Shown in pieces: positions 32,549 through 41,425 of a stretch of DNA of 64,000 nucleotides. The DNA is taken from the NCBI RefSeq assembly GCF_018069625.1, contig NZ_CP072941.1, positions 3,906,001-3,970,000 on the forward strand, written 5' to 3'. The stretch is from Streptomyces yatensis (lineage in GTDB: Bacteria > Actinomycetota > Actinomycetes > Streptomycetales > Streptomycetaceae). Under the pieces are notes generated by a model that worked only from the letters and a program-made list of their open reading frames with translations, was not told the DNA's origin and made no database searches. The translations under genes and the position numbers were made by a program. Within the stretch, counting starts at the first letter, position 1; every line of letters starts with the position of its first letter.

Positions 32549-35164
32549 GTGAGCGCTCGAGCGAAGGCCGTGGTCCCGCGCCGAACCGGCCATCCCCAAG
32601 GCCGGTGCACCCGGGCGCCGTGCGACCCCCTTCGCCGCTTCTCGCCGCGTCTCACAGAAGAGGCAAGCATCCTGACCACTTTCCGAGAACTCGGGATCCT
32701 CCCCGAGACGGCCGAGGCCCTGGAAGCCGTCGGCATCACGTCCCCGTTCCCCATCCAGGAGATGACGCTTCCGGTTGCCCTCTCCGGCACCGACGTCATC
32801 GGCCAGGCGAAGACCGGCACCGGCAAGACGCTGGGCTTCGGCCTGCCCCTGCTGGAGCGCGTTGTCGTCTCCGCGGACGTCGAGGCGGGCCGGGCCAAGC
32901 CCGAGCAGCTGACCGACGCCCCGCAGGCGCTCGTGGTCGTCCCCACCCGCGAGCTGTGCCAGCAGGTGACCAACGACCTTCTGACCGCCGGTAAGGTCCG
33001 CGCGGTCCGCGTCCTGTCGATCTACGGCGGCCGCGCCTACGAACCGCAGGTCGAGGCCCTGAAGAAGGGCGTCGACGTGGTCGTCGGCACCCCGGGCCGG
33101 CTGCTGGACCTGGCGGGCCAGAAGAAGCTGCGGCTCTCCTCCGTCAAGGCGCTCGTCCTGGACGAGGCCGATGAAATGCTCGACCTGGGCTTCCTGCCCG
33201 ACGTCGAGAAGATCATCCAGCTGCTGCCCGCCAAACGCCAGACGATGCTCTTCTCGGCCACCATGCCGGGCCAGGTCATCTCGCTGGCCCGGCGCTACAT
33301 GTCGCAGCCCACGCACATCCGGGCCACCGCGCCGGACGACGAGGGCGCGACCGTGGCCAACATCACCCAGCATGTCTTCCGCGCCCACTCCCTGGACAAG
33401 CCGGAGGTCGTGGCGCGGGTCCTGCAGGCCGAGGGCCGCGGCCTCGCGATGATCTTCTGCCGTACGAAGCGGACCGCCGCCGACATCGCCGATCAGCTCG
33501 CGCGCCGAGGCTTCGCCTCCGGCGCGGTCCACGGCGACCTCGGCCAGGGAGCGCGCGAGCAGGCTCTGCGCGCCTTCCGCAACGGCAAGGTCGACGTGCT
33601 GGTGTGCACCGACGTCGCCGCGCGCGGCATCGACGTCGAGGGCGTCACGCATGTGATCAATTACCAGTCGCCCGAGGACGAGAAGACCTATCTGCACCGC
33701 ATCGGCCGTACGGGCCGCGCGGGCGCCTCGGGTATCGCGATCACGCTCGTCGACTGGGACGACATCCCGCGCTGGCAGCTGATCAACAAGGCGCTGGACC
33801 TGGCGTTCCACGAGCCGGAGGAGACCTACTCCACCTCCGAGCACCTCTTCGAGCTGCTGAACATCCCCGAGGGCACCACCGGTGTGCTCCCGCGGGGTGA
33901 GCGCACCCGTGCGGGGCTCGCCGCCGAGGAGATCGAGGACCTGGGCGAGACCGGAGGCCGGGGTGGCCGCGGCCGCCGGGCCGCCGCCCCGGCCACCGAG
34001 GAGCGCCCCCCGCGCAACCGCCGGGTGCGCCGCCGCACCCGTGGCGGTCTGTCCACGGACGGCACGGGCGCCCCTGAGGGCGCGGCGGCGGCCGAGTCCG
34101 CCGCCGACACCGCCGAGGGTGCCACCGAGCCCCGTCGGCCCCGCCGACGCCGCCGTACGCGCGGCGGTGCGGCGACGGCCCACCCCGAGGCGGCCACGGC
34201 CGCCGTCGACACCGCGGAGGCGGCCCAGCCGGAGGCGGAGCCCACCGAGGCCGCCGAGGCCGCCGCGAAGCCGCGCCGCCGCCGCACCCGGGGCGCCGCC
34301 AGGACCGCCGAGGCGGCCACGGCGGCCGTCGAGACGGCCGAGGGCACCGAGGGCGCCACACAGGAGTCCGCGGGCGCCGTCGCCGTCGAGCCGGCACCGA
34401 CCGCGGTGACGACGGTGGAGGCCACGGAGGCTGCCGTAGAGGCACCCACCAAGCCGCGCCGCCGCACCCGCGCCAAGGCCACCGAGGCGGCCCAGGCCGC
34501 CGTGGAAACGGCCGAGGGCACGACGGACGCGGTGAAGGCCGTCGAGACCGTCGAGGCACTGCCGGAGGCCGTGGAGGCCCCCGCCAAGCCGCGGCGCCGT
34601 ACGCGCGCCAAGGCCGCGGAGGCCGCGCAGACGGCAGTGGAGACGGCCGAGGGCACCGCCGAGGCGGCCACGCCCCGGCGCCGCACCCGCGCCGCCACCA
34701 AGGCCGACACCGCCGACGCACAGCCGGAGACGGAGGCCACCGAGGCCCCCGCCAAGCCGCGGCGCACCCGCGCCAAGGCCACGAAGGCCGCGGAGGCCGC
34801 TGTCGACACGGCCGAAGGCACCGCCGAGGCCACCGACGCCGCCGAAGCCGCCAAGCCGCGGCGCCGTACGCGCGCCAAGGCCGCGGAGGCCGCGCAGACG
34901 GCAGTGGAGACGGCCGAGGGCACCGCCGAGGCGGCCACGCCCCGGCGCCGCACCCGCGCCACCGCCAAGGCCGACACCGCCGACGCACAGCCGGAGACGG
35001 AGGCCACCGAGGCCCCCGCCAAGCCGCGCCGGACCCGCGCCAAGGCCACGAAGGCCGACACGGCGGCACCGGCGGCGGACGAGGCCGAGGCCGCGCCCGC
35101 CAAGCCCCGGCGCCGGACCCGCGCCAAGGCTGCCGAGGCCGTCGAGGCCGCGGCCGAGGGCTGA
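32549..35164 (+). CDS. DEAD-box RNA helicase with long repetitive basic tail (RhlE-like)
   Basis: ATP-dependent RNA helicase. The core has the Q motif FPIQEMT, AKTGTGKT, PTREL, DEAD, SAT, a GARE-like segment and HRIGRTGR. After about residue 450 comes a tail of some 400 residues made of A/E/T-rich stretches alternating with PRRRTRA blocks, likely a disordered RNA-binding region. The start is uncertain. No ATG fits: GTG 32549 has AGGAGGGA 14 nt upstream, whereas homologues begin near TTFRELG, where only CTG 32672 is available with AGAGG nearby. The positional homologue is Rv3211 rhlE. The coding DNA of the tail contains large near-identical repeats. Confidence 0.9.
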   Translation: MSARAKAVVPRRTGHPQGRCTRAPCDPLRRFSPRLTEEASILTTFRELGILPETAEALEAVGITSPFPIQEMTLPVALSGTDVIGQAKTGTGKTLGFGLPLLERVVVSADVEAGRAKPEQLTDAPQALVVVPTRELCQQVTNDLLTAGKVRAVRVLSIYGGRAYEPQVEALKKGVDVVVGTPGRLLDLAGQKKLRLSSVKALVLDEADEMLDLGFLPDVEKIIQLLPAKRQTMLFSATMPGQVISLARRYMSQPTHIRATAPDDEGATVANITQHVFRAHSLDKPEVVARVLQAEGRGLAMIFCRTKRTAADIADQLARRGFASGAVHGDLGQGAREQALRAFRNGKVDVLVCTDVAARGIDVEGVTHVINYQSPEDEKTYLHRIGRTGRAGASGIAITLVDWDDIPRWQLINKALDLAFHEPEETYSTSEHLFELLNIPEGTTGVLPRGERTRAGLAAEEIEDLGETGGRGGRGRRAAAPATEERPPRNRRVRRRTRGGLSTDGTGAPEGAAAAESAADTAEGATEPRRPRRRRRTRGGAATAHPEAATAAVDTAEAAQPEAEPTEAAEAAAKPRRRRTRGAARTAEAATAAVETAEGTEGATQESAGAVAVEPAPTAVTTVEATEAAVEAPTKPRRRTRAKATEAAQAAVETAEGTTDAVKAVETVEALPEAVEAPAKPRRRTRAKAAEAAQTAVETAEGTAEAATPRRRTRAATKADTADAQPETEATEAPAKPRRTRAKATKAAEAAVDTAEGTAEATDAAEAAKPRRRTRAKAAEAAQTAVETAEGTAEAATPRRRTRATAKADTADAQPETEATEAPAKPRRTRAKATKADTAAPAADEAEAAPAKPRRRTRAKAAEAVEAAAEG
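34581..35057 (+). repeat. Two ~210-bp near-identical direct repeats in the helicase tail
   Basis: 34581-34790 and 34848-35057 are almost identical, offset by 267 bp (89 codons), and differ by only a few bases, including at synonymous sites. The similarity at third positions points to recent duplication or gene conversion rather than protein-level constraint. Shorter PRRRTRA-coding units precede them from about 34260. Confidence 0.85.
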
Positions 35165-35189
35165 TGCCCGACCGCGCCACAGCGCATGG

Positions 35190-35229
35190 CCAGGGGCCCG
35201 TTCCGCGACACCGCGGGGCGGGCCCCTGG
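35190..35229 (+). terminator. Terminator after the DEAD-box helicase
   Basis: An 11-bp stem (CCAGGGGCCCG/CGGGCCCCTGG) with an 18-nt loop, 26 nt after the helicase stop. Confidence 0.75.
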
Positions 35230-35271
35230 GCGTTCACGTACCGTTTCCCGCGACCTGTATAGCCTCATCCC

Positions 35272-36138
35272 ATGAGCAGGCCGCCCTTTCTCACACTGCC
35301 CGCGGGCGCCCGTGCGTACCGCCTCCGGACCGCGCGCGGGGAGTTCGCCGTCCATGACGCGCGGCCCGCCTCGGCCGCGCGCGGGACCGTCCTGCTGGTC
35401 CCGGGGTTCACCGGGAGCAAGGAGGACTTCATCGCGCTGCTGGAGCCGCTCTCCTCGGCCGGCTTCCGGGTCGTCGCCATCGACGGGCGGGGGCAGCACG
35501 AGAGTCCTGGCCCCCGTAAGGAGGCCGCGTACGCCCAGGACGAGCTGGCCCAGGACCTGCTCGCGCAGGCCACCGCCCTGAGCGCGGCGACCGAGGACCC
35601 GGTCCATCTGCTCGGGCATTCGCTCGGCGGGCTGATCGCGCGGGCGGCCGTACTGCGCGACCCTGGGGCGTTCGCCTCACTGACGATCATGAGTTCCGGC
35701 CCGGCGGCCATCTCCGCCCCGCAGTGTGCCCGGATCAAGCTGCTGATCGACGCGCTGACCGTGATGGACATGGAGTCCGTATGGCAGGCGATGCGCGAGC
35801 TGGATCCGCCCGAGGCGGCCGACGCGGCGACACCGCCCGGGGTGGCGGAGTTCCTGCATCAGCGCTGGCTCGGGACCGTACCGGAGCAGCTGATCGTCAC
35901 GGGGCGGCAGCTGTCCGATGAGCCGGACCGGGTCGATGAGCTGGCGGCGCTGCGGCTGCGTACCCATGTGATCTCCGGCGAGTCGGACTACGCCTGGCCG
36001 GTGCCGCTGATCGACGAGATGGCCAAGCGGCTGGCCGCCCGCCGGACCGTGATCGAGGGCGCCGGACACTCCCCCAATACCGAGCGGGCCCATCCCACCG
36101 CCGACGCGCTGGTCTCCTTCTGGCGCGACGCGGGCTGA
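35272..36138 (+). CDS. Alpha/beta-fold hydrolase
   Basis: A 288-aa cytosolic hydrolase. It has PGFTGSKED (oxyanion) near residue 45, the nucleophile elbow GHSLGG near 121, an acid in GESDYAWP and a terminal histidine in GAGHSPNTE. Specificity is not readable. The ATG at 35272 lies just after the helicase terminator, so it is transcribed separately. The last codons and stop are repeated downstream. Confidence 0.88.
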   Translation: MSRPPFLTLPAGARAYRLRTARGEFAVHDARPASAARGTVLLVPGFTGSKEDFIALLEPLSSAGFRVVAIDGRGQHESPGPRKEAAYAQDELAQDLLAQATALSAATEDPVHLLGHSLGGLIARAAVLRDPGAFASLTIMSSGPAAISAPQCARIKLLIDALTVMDMESVWQAMRELDPPEAADAATPPGVAEFLHQRWLGTVPEQLIVTGRQLSDEPDRVDELAALRLRTHVISGESDYAWPVPLIDEMAKRLAARRTVIEGAGHSPNTERAHPTADALVSFWRDAG

Positions 36139-36240
36139 GCGACGAAGCCCGAGGGACACGGGCTGAGCGACACGGCCGAGCGACGCGGCCCGAGCGACAC
36201 GGGCTGAGCGACGCGGCCCGGGCGACACGGGCTGCGCCGA
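36127..36240. repeat. Degenerate repeat copying the gene end (4 copies)
   Basis: Units like GACACGGGCTGAGCGAC start at 36127, 36155, 36196 and 36224, with GACGCGGCCC filler between them. The first unit includes the hydrolase stop TGA (36136-36138). Confidence 0.7.
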
Positions 36241-36295
36241 AGGCGGCGCGGAAGCCGCCAACGGCGGCTCGGAAGCGCCCGGAAAGGCCTAAGGC

Positions 36296-37225
36296 TCAGT
36301 ACTGCGCCTGCAGATGCTCCCAGAAGCCATCCCGCAGGGCGCGCCGCAGATCGGCGTGGGCACGCAGCGAGAGCCGCAGCAGCCCCTCCGCGTCGATCAG
36401 CAGCTCCTGGTCCACGGAGCCGGGCAGATACGGATGGCCCGGCAGCAGCTCCGCGAGCGTCTCGCGGCCGCGTGCGGACAGCCACTGGGCGGCGATCTGC
36501 GCCCCCACGAAGCGCACCTCGTCCCGGGTCGGGGCGGGCCCGCACAGCGGCGAGTCGCCGTTCAGCTCGTAGCCGGTGGCCCGCCGGGTGACGTACGGCT
36601 TGCAGAAGTCGAGGTCGAAGGTGCGCTGGCTGTCGACCTCCCACAGCAGCGGCTCGGCCTGGTTGCGCCCGTCCAGGGCCTCGATGCCCCACAGATGCAC
36701 GCGTGCCCCGTAGCCCTGGGCCGCCTCGACGGCGGAGACCAGGTCCTCGTCGCCGCCGATCAGCACGGCGTCGCCGATGGCGCGGTGGCGGGCGAGAGAT
36801 TCCAGGTCGGAGCGGATGAGCGAGTCGACGCCCTTCTGCTGGTTGTTGGCGTTGAGGTTGCCGAGCCGGACCTTGACGTCGGGCAGCTCCGCGATGCTCT
36901 GCTGCTCCGGGGTGTGGATCCGGCGCCGGGCGCCGTCGAACCAGTAGACGCGCAGCAGCCTGCTGTCCGGGAAGATCGTGCGCGCCTTGTCGATGAACGC
37001 CTCGATGAGCCCCTCGGCGTCCAGCTCGAACGCGCGGCGGTCCTCCGTGCCCGCGACGAGCCGGCCGGCGGCCGCGTAGACATACCCCGCGTCCACGAAG
37101 ATCGCGTGCGTCGAGGGCGTGGTCGCGACCTCGGCGAGCACGCGCTGCAGCAGCTCGTTGGTGCGCTCGATGCCCGTGACGATCGAGGCGAGGTCTGGTT
37201 GGCCCGGAGGCATCGCTTCACTCAT
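36296..37225 (-). CDS. NYN-domain (PIN-like RNase fold) protein
   Basis: A 309-aa protein. A NYN domain begins at FVDAGYVY (about 42-49) and continues through WFDGARR, KGVDSLIRSDL and LIGGDEDLVSAVEAA. The conserved aspartates D44, D in KGVD and D in GDED form the expected acidic metal site of an endoribonuclease. The C-terminal half (about 200-309) is a separate helical region. RNA target unknown. The ATG at 37225 (MSEAMPP) follows GGAGA; a longer frame is unsupported. Confidence 0.88.
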   Translation of the reverse strand: MSEAMPPGQPDLASIVTGIERTNELLQRVLAEVATTPSTHAIFVDAGYVYAAAGRLVAGTEDRRAFELDAEGLIEAFIDKARTIFPDSRLLRVYWFDGARRRIHTPEQQSIAELPDVKVRLGNLNANNQQKGVDSLIRSDLESLARHRAIGDAVLIGGDEDLVSAVEAAQGYGARVHLWGIEALDGRNQAEPLLWEVDSQRTFDLDFCKPYVTRRATGYELNGDSPLCGPAPTRDEVRFVGAQIAAQWLSARGRETLAELLPGHPYLPGSVDQELLIDAEGLLRLSLRAHADLRRALRDGFWEHLQAQY

Positions 37226-37441
37226 ACGCGGTTCATTCTCCGGGCGGCCGCGTGAGGGGCACAACCGGACCCCGCCCTGGTCACCAGCAGATACTTAGGC
37301 TGCGAAAAAATTTTATTAGCGTAGGGAATGTTTTTGGGGGACCCTCTCGTTGAACACGTACAGGAGGGCGCGGCAGCGACGCTGCGCGGCTCCGTACACA
37401 TCAGTTCTCCTTCAGGAGGATCAGACGAAGGGAGAAGCCAC

Positions 37442-37594
37442 TTGCGCTTCGAGATCATGCGCCTTGACGATGTCGATGGCAGTGCCATCGAGAGCACCGT
37501 CGTAGACGCCGCCTCCGTCAACCGGATCGTGCAGCAGGCCGCCGCTATCGGTCAGCGCATCTACATCCGCCCAGCCGAGACCGCAGCCCGGTAG
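37442..37594 (+). CDS. Small conserved protein with TTG start
   Basis: A 50-aa protein beginning MRFEIMRLDDVDG and ending QRIYIRPAETAAR; its function is unknown. The TTG at 37442 is preceded by AAGGGAGAA at a normal distance. It is followed by a terminator hairpin. The upstream 216 bp (37226-37441) is unusually AT-rich (AAAAAATTTTATTA at about 37305-37318) and probably holds its promoter. Confidence 0.75.
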   Translation: MRFEIMRLDDVDGSAIESTVVDAASVNRIVQQAAAIGQRIYIRPAETAAR

Positions 37595-37630
37595 TGCCGT
37601 AAGGCCCTCCGCCAGCAGCACAGAGCGTTC

Positions 37631-37663
37631 AGCGCCCCCGTACCGCGACGGTACGGGGGCGCT
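37631..37663. terminator. Bidirectional terminator between convergent genes
   Basis: A 15-bp perfect stem (AGCGCCCCCGTACCG and complement) with a 3-nt loop lies between the 50-aa gene and marC, with TGTGTGATG after it on the plus strand. Confidence 0.85.
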
Positions 37664-37672
37664 TGTGTGATG

Positions 37673-38278
37673 TCAGGCGGTATGGGCCACCTGGAGGACC
37701 CCGTTGATGATCTGCTGGACCGCGATGGCGGAGAGCATCATCCCGGACAGCCGGGTGACCAGCACCACTCCCCCTTCCTTGATCACGCGAATGATCAGCA
37801 GCGAGTAGCGCATGGTGAGCCACAGCACGACGTGCATGGCCACGATCGCGGACCACACCGCCACCTGATCGGCGAGCCCGGGCGCGTGCTGGACGGCGAG
37901 GATCACCGAGACGATCGCGCCCGGCCCGGCCAGCAGCGGCATACCGAGCGGGACGAGCGCCACATTGACGTCCTTGGTCTGGCTCGGCTCGTCACTCTTA
38001 CCGGTCAGCAGACTGAGCGCGATCAGCAGGAGCAGCAGCCCGCCCGCGATCATCAGCGCGGGGACGGAGACATGCAGATAGTCGAGGATCTGCTGACCGC
38101 CGATGCCGAAGACGGCGATGACACCGAAGGCGACGGCCGCGGCCTGGCCCGCCATCCTGCGCTGCACCTTGGCCGGACGGCCCGAGGTCAGCGCGAGAAA
38201 GATGGGTGTGATGCCCGGCGGGTCCATGATCACGAACAGGGTGAGGAAGAGGGAGCCGAAGACGGCGACGTCGAACAC
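37673..38278 (-). CDS. MarC-family integral membrane protein
   Basis: A 201-aa protein with six membrane helices and the family signatures FVIMDPPGITPIF (residues 15-27) and PLGMPLLAGPGAI (about 110-122). MarC/UPF0056 proteins were once linked to multiple resistance, but their transport role remains unproven. Complete length for the family. The gene begins 101 nt downstream of the PHP gene's stop and probably follows it in one transcript. Confidence 0.92.
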   Translation of the reverse strand: MFDVAVFGSLFLTLFVIMDPPGITPIFLALTSGRPAKVQRRMAGQAAAVAFGVIAVFGIGGQQILDYLHVSVPALMIAGGLLLLLIALSLLTGKSDEPSQTKDVNVALVPLGMPLLAGPGAIVSVILAVQHAPGLADQVAVWSAIVAMHVVLWLTMRYSLLIIRVIKEGGVVLVTRLSGMMLSAIAVQQIINGVLQVAHTA

Positions 38279-38378
38279 GGTGAATGGCCTTGCGGGGACG
38301 GGCAGCGGTGCGCCGCTGATGCGGTACGGGAAATGGGGGGAAGCGGAAGAAGGTGAGGTGGGAGCAGGAGGGGCGCGC

Positions 38379-39233
38379 TCAGCCGCCCGCGCCCGGCACC
38401 GGGAAGGCCCCGGTCGCGCGGCGCACGATCTCCCCGTAGACCTCGGGGTCGGTCGTGTACTCGCCGAGCCGACAGGTCTTACGGCTGCCGTGGTAGTCGC
38501 TGGAGCCGGTGGTGAGCAGGCCGAGCTCGGCGGCGAGGCCGCGCAGCCGCGCGCGGGTGTCCTCGTCGTGGTCCATGTGGTCGACCTCGATACCGTCGAG
38601 GCCAGCCGCCGCCAGCTCGCCGATCGCGCTCTCGGGAACGCACTGGCCTCGCTTGACGGCCCGCGGATGCGCGAAGACCGCGACCCCGCCGGCGCCCTTG
38701 ATCAGCCGGATCGCCTCGAAGGGGTCCGACTCGTGCTTCTCCACATGCGCCCGGCCGCCGTCGGCCAGCCAGTCCTGGGTGAAGGCGTCCGAGACGCTCT
38801 CCACGACGCCCAGCTCGACCAGCGCGGTGGCGATGTGCGGCCGTCCGACGGCCCCGTCCCCGGCGATCTCCGCCACCCGCTCCCAGGTAATCGGCACGTC
38901 CAGGTCGCGCAGCTTCGCGACCATCGCCTGGGCCCGGGGCACCCGGTCGTCGCGCACCAGCTCGCGCTCGGCGGCCAGCTCGGGCTCGTCCGGGTCGAAG
39001 AGGTACGCCAGCATGTGCAGGCTCACCCCGTTGAGGCGGCAGGACAGCTCGGCGCCGGTGACCAGGGTCAGCCCGGAGGGCAGCGCCCGCGTCGCCTCCG
39101 CATGGCCGCCGACGGTGTCGTGGTCGGTGAGGGCGACGACGTCCAGCCCCGCGGCGGCGGCATTGCGCACCAGCTCGGCGGGGGTGTCCGTACCGTCCGA
39201 GGCAGTGGAGTGGGTGTGCAGATCGATGCGCAC
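38379..39233 (-). CDS. PHP-domain phosphoesterase
   Basis: A 284-aa metal-dependent phosphoesterase. PHP motif 1 is DLHTHSTASDG (residues 4-14), motif 2 is LTDHDT, motif 3 is AHPR and the last histidine set is SDYHG. Stand-alone proteins of this kind include 3',5'-nucleoside bisphosphate phosphatases and histidinol-phosphatase-like enzymes; which applies here is not decided by sequence. The GTG at 39233 with GGAG 8 nt upstream removes an unsupported extension. Confidence 0.9.
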   Translation of the reverse strand: MRIDLHTHSTASDGTDTPAELVRNAAAAGLDVVALTDHDTVGGHAEATRALPSGLTLVTGAELSCRLNGVSLHMLAYLFDPDEPELAAERELVRDDRVPRAQAMVAKLRDLDVPITWERVAEIAGDGAVGRPHIATALVELGVVESVSDAFTQDWLADGGRAHVEKHESDPFEAIRLIKGAGGVAVFAHPRAVKRGQCVPESAIGELAAAGLDGIEVDHMDHDEDTRARLRGLAAELGLLTTGSSDYHGSRKTCRLGEYTTDPEVYGEIVRRATGAFPVPGAGG

Positions 39234-39360
39234 GGCACGGGCTCCAAGCTGCGTTCGGGACGGACCGGTGGGACGCCTCAGCATAACCACGCCCGGAGAT
39301 GCCCGGGTCAGCCCCCCTTGACCTGCGCTGGAGCCGCCACCAGCGGCGAGGCTCCGGCGG

Positions 39361-39494
39361 TGACGGCGCGGCTCCCGCCGCGCGGCTCCGACGGCGCGGC
39401 TCCGACGGCGCGGCTCCCGGCGTGCGGCTCCGACGGCGCGGCTCCCGCCGTGCGGCTCCGACGGCGCGGCTCCCGGCGTGCGGCTCCGACGGCG
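39361..39494. repeat. 28-bp tandem repeat between DUF6758 and PHP genes
   Basis: Units beginning CGTGCGGCTC start at 39421, 39449 and 39477; shorter GGCGCGGCTC variants extend back to about 39361. The array lies in the 297-bp gap between two same-strand genes. Confidence 0.8.
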
Positions 39495-39530
39495 GGGCGG
39501 ATCAGGGGGGAACGGATCAGGTGAGGCGGA

Positions 39531-40172
39531 TCAGGGCGAGAGCAGCCTCGGCGAGAGCGCCCCGCACGGCACCAGATCGACCTCGGCCCCCGCGTCCCGC
39601 AGATCGGTGAGCACCATCTCGTCGTACATCAGCAGCCCGGTCTGCTCGGGCCAGACGACCGCCCACAGCCACAGCCCGCACGCCTCGCCCGCGAAGACGG
39701 CGCGGTCGTCCGGGGTGCCCTCGACATGCCACAGCGGGGTGGGCCGCCCGGCGGCCAGCACCTTGACGTGCGGCGGCTTGTCGACCCGCATCCCCGGCCC
39801 CGGATCGGGCCCCGGGATGCCCGCGAAACGCGCGCCGAGCCCGACGCCCAGCTCCTCGGCGATCAGCAGCAGCTCCCCCGGGCCGCCCAGCGGTCCCGGG
39901 CCGGAGCAGGCCACGGCGGTGGCGCGGCCGCCGCTACGGTCGTCCCCGGCGCAGGCCACACCGGTGAACAGCCAGCCCACGGGCAGCGGCCACGGCATCC
40001 ATACGGGCACCCGGGCGCGATTGGTGACCACCACGAGCGCTTCGACGCTCGGCGGAACGACCGGCTGGAGAGGGTGCACCGTGCCGTGCACTCCGCACTG
40101 CCAGGAGTCGGCGAAGAGACCGGGTGCTCGCACCCGGCCACCGCATTTCGGGCAACTGGGTTCGCCCCTCAT
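39531..40172 (-). CDS. DUF6758-type conserved protein with N-terminal zinc ribbon
   Basis: A 213-aa protein conserved in Streptomyces; the function is unknown. It starts MRGEPSCPKCGGRV. C7, C10 and the later C in WQCGVHG could hold a zinc. A tryptophan- and proline-rich core (VPVWMPWPLPVGW) follows. No membrane helix is convincing. It lies downstream of the SUFU-domain gene in the same direction. Confidence 0.75.
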   Translation of the reverse strand: MRGEPSCPKCGGRVRAPGLFADSWQCGVHGTVHPLQPVVPPSVEALVVVTNRARVPVWMPWPLPVGWLFTGVACAGDDRSGGRATAVACSGPGPLGGPGELLLIAEELGVGLGARFAGIPGPDPGPGMRVDKPPHVKVLAAGRPTPLWHVEGTPDDRAVFAGEACGLWLWAVVWPEQTGLLMYDEMVLTDLRDAGAEVDLVPCGALSPRLLSP

Positions 40173-40371
40173 AGGCCCCCACGGTCCTCCCCGGTCGTCG
40201 TCGCGTCAAGGACGATCACCCGTCCGGAGGTCACTTCCCTCAGGAGTTCCCGTCCGGTCCGGCGGGAGTCCCCGTCCGGCGCCCGGCCCGGGAGGGATGG
40301 GCCGTCGCCGCCGACGTTCTCAGGACTCCGGCGGCCCAGCGGCGGCCCGGCGAGGGACGTCCTTACGGGCC

Positions 40372-40977
40372 TCAGCCCGTCAGCGGCACCCCGGATCGCA
40401 CCGGGTCGCGCAGATCCGTACCGTGCCGCAGCCAGCGGTCCTGGAGGGCGCCGGCGCCGTGCACCCGCTTCCACGCCGCCTCGTTCGCGGTCATCGGCAG
40501 CATCGGCAGGAAGCGCACCGGCTCCATCGGCTCCAGCAACTCCAAGTCCTCGACCAGGCCGCCCGGTTCGGCGACCAGGACGGAGCTGAAGGACGCCCCG
40601 GGCCACAGCGGCCCGCCGAGCTCCAGCGACGCGCCAGGGGCCACCACGACCCCCTCGACCTGGGGGGAGGCGGCCAGCACGGCGAGCGGGCGGAGCACCT
40701 CGTCGAGAACGGCCAGGTCGGGGCCGCGGCCGCCGGCCCGTACGGTCAGCACCAGCTCGGCGCGCGGCCCGCGCAGCGGGTCGGCGACGGCGGCGGTCGG
40801 GCTGGTCATCGGATGGTCCGACATACCGAGAGTGGCGTAACGGATCACATCGCTCTCGTCCCGGAATCGCAGCACGTCAATGCGGTCCGTACCGACGAAA
40901 GTGATGGCGGCGCGGGCGTCCGGCTCGCCCAGCGCGGTGATCAACCGGGCCTCGACCAGCTGAAGAACGTCTGACAT
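40372..40977 (-). CDS. Suppressor-of-fused (SUFU) domain protein
   Basis: A 201-aa protein covering a bacterial SUFU-like domain. The diagnostic segments are YATLGMSDHPM near 45 and AELVLTV near 70, then the hydrophobic WPGASFSSVL region. Bacterial SUFU proteins are often immunity or partner proteins, but stand-alone actinobacterial ones are uncharacterised. The ATG at 40977 lacks a strong ribosome site, and an upstream ATG at 41010 is also possible. Confidence 0.78.
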   Translation of the reverse strand: MSDVLQLVEARLITALGEPDARAAITFVGTDRIDVLRFRDESDVIRYATLGMSDHPMTSPTAAVADPLRGPRAELVLTVRAGGRGPDLAVLDEVLRPLAVLAASPQVEGVVVAPGASLELGGPLWPGASFSSVLVAEPGGLVEDLELLEPMEPVRFLPMLPMTANEAAWKRVHGAGALQDRWLRHGTDLRDPVRSGVPLTG

Positions 40978-41425
40978 GCGGTGAGCATAGATCGCGTATC
41001 GAACGGGCAAAGCGGCGACGTAACGGTTCTGCCGACTGATAGCCTTAATCCCTGCCCAGGGAGTTACACGTCGTCCCTCACGGGGGACCGGCCGGAGGAG
41101 GTGGGGCTGCGGTGGATCCTAGTCGACCGTGCAGTACCGACAGTTCTCCCGTCGTTTCCCCTTGGTATGCGACTCCATGATCTGAAGCCTTCCGTACCCC
41201 GCCCCCCGGCGGTGAAACACGCGAAGTCACCTCGCATCCAGGGCAGCTGACGGTAGAGCGCCTTCGTACCGCTTTGTTCAGTTCCGCGAACTTCCGTCAG
41301 CGCCATCGCACGGAGCGCCGCCCGCTTTGCGGACGTACGGGCACCGGGTGTCGTACGTCCACCTTCCGGGCGCAGCGCTGCGCCGCGCGCCCGCCGCTGA
41401 CGGCCGGCCCGTGAAGGAGCCCGTC
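40978..41425. other. 448-bp divergent leader region between SUFU and CorA genes
   Basis: No convincing gene is present. The stretch must carry the promoters of both divergent genes and leaves a long possible 5' leader for corA. I could not match it to a known Mg2+ riboswitch. A short open frame at about 41167 begins like ribosomal protein L15 (MRLHDLKP) but stops within 30 codons and looks accidental. Confidence 0.4.

Noticed and set aside
37265-37441. AT-rich stretch as an insertion site or foreign DNA
   Set aside because: It is short, flanked by ordinary conserved genes and is better explained as promoter and leader of the 50-aa gene.
39361-39494. CRISPR-like array
   Set aside because: 28-bp units are directly adjacent without unique spacers, so this is a simple tandem repeat.
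41167-41250. Short frame beginning like ribosomal protein L15 (MRLHDLKP)
   Set aside because: It stops within 30 codons, lacks the glycine-rich L15 body and sits in a leader region; the similarity is most likely chance.
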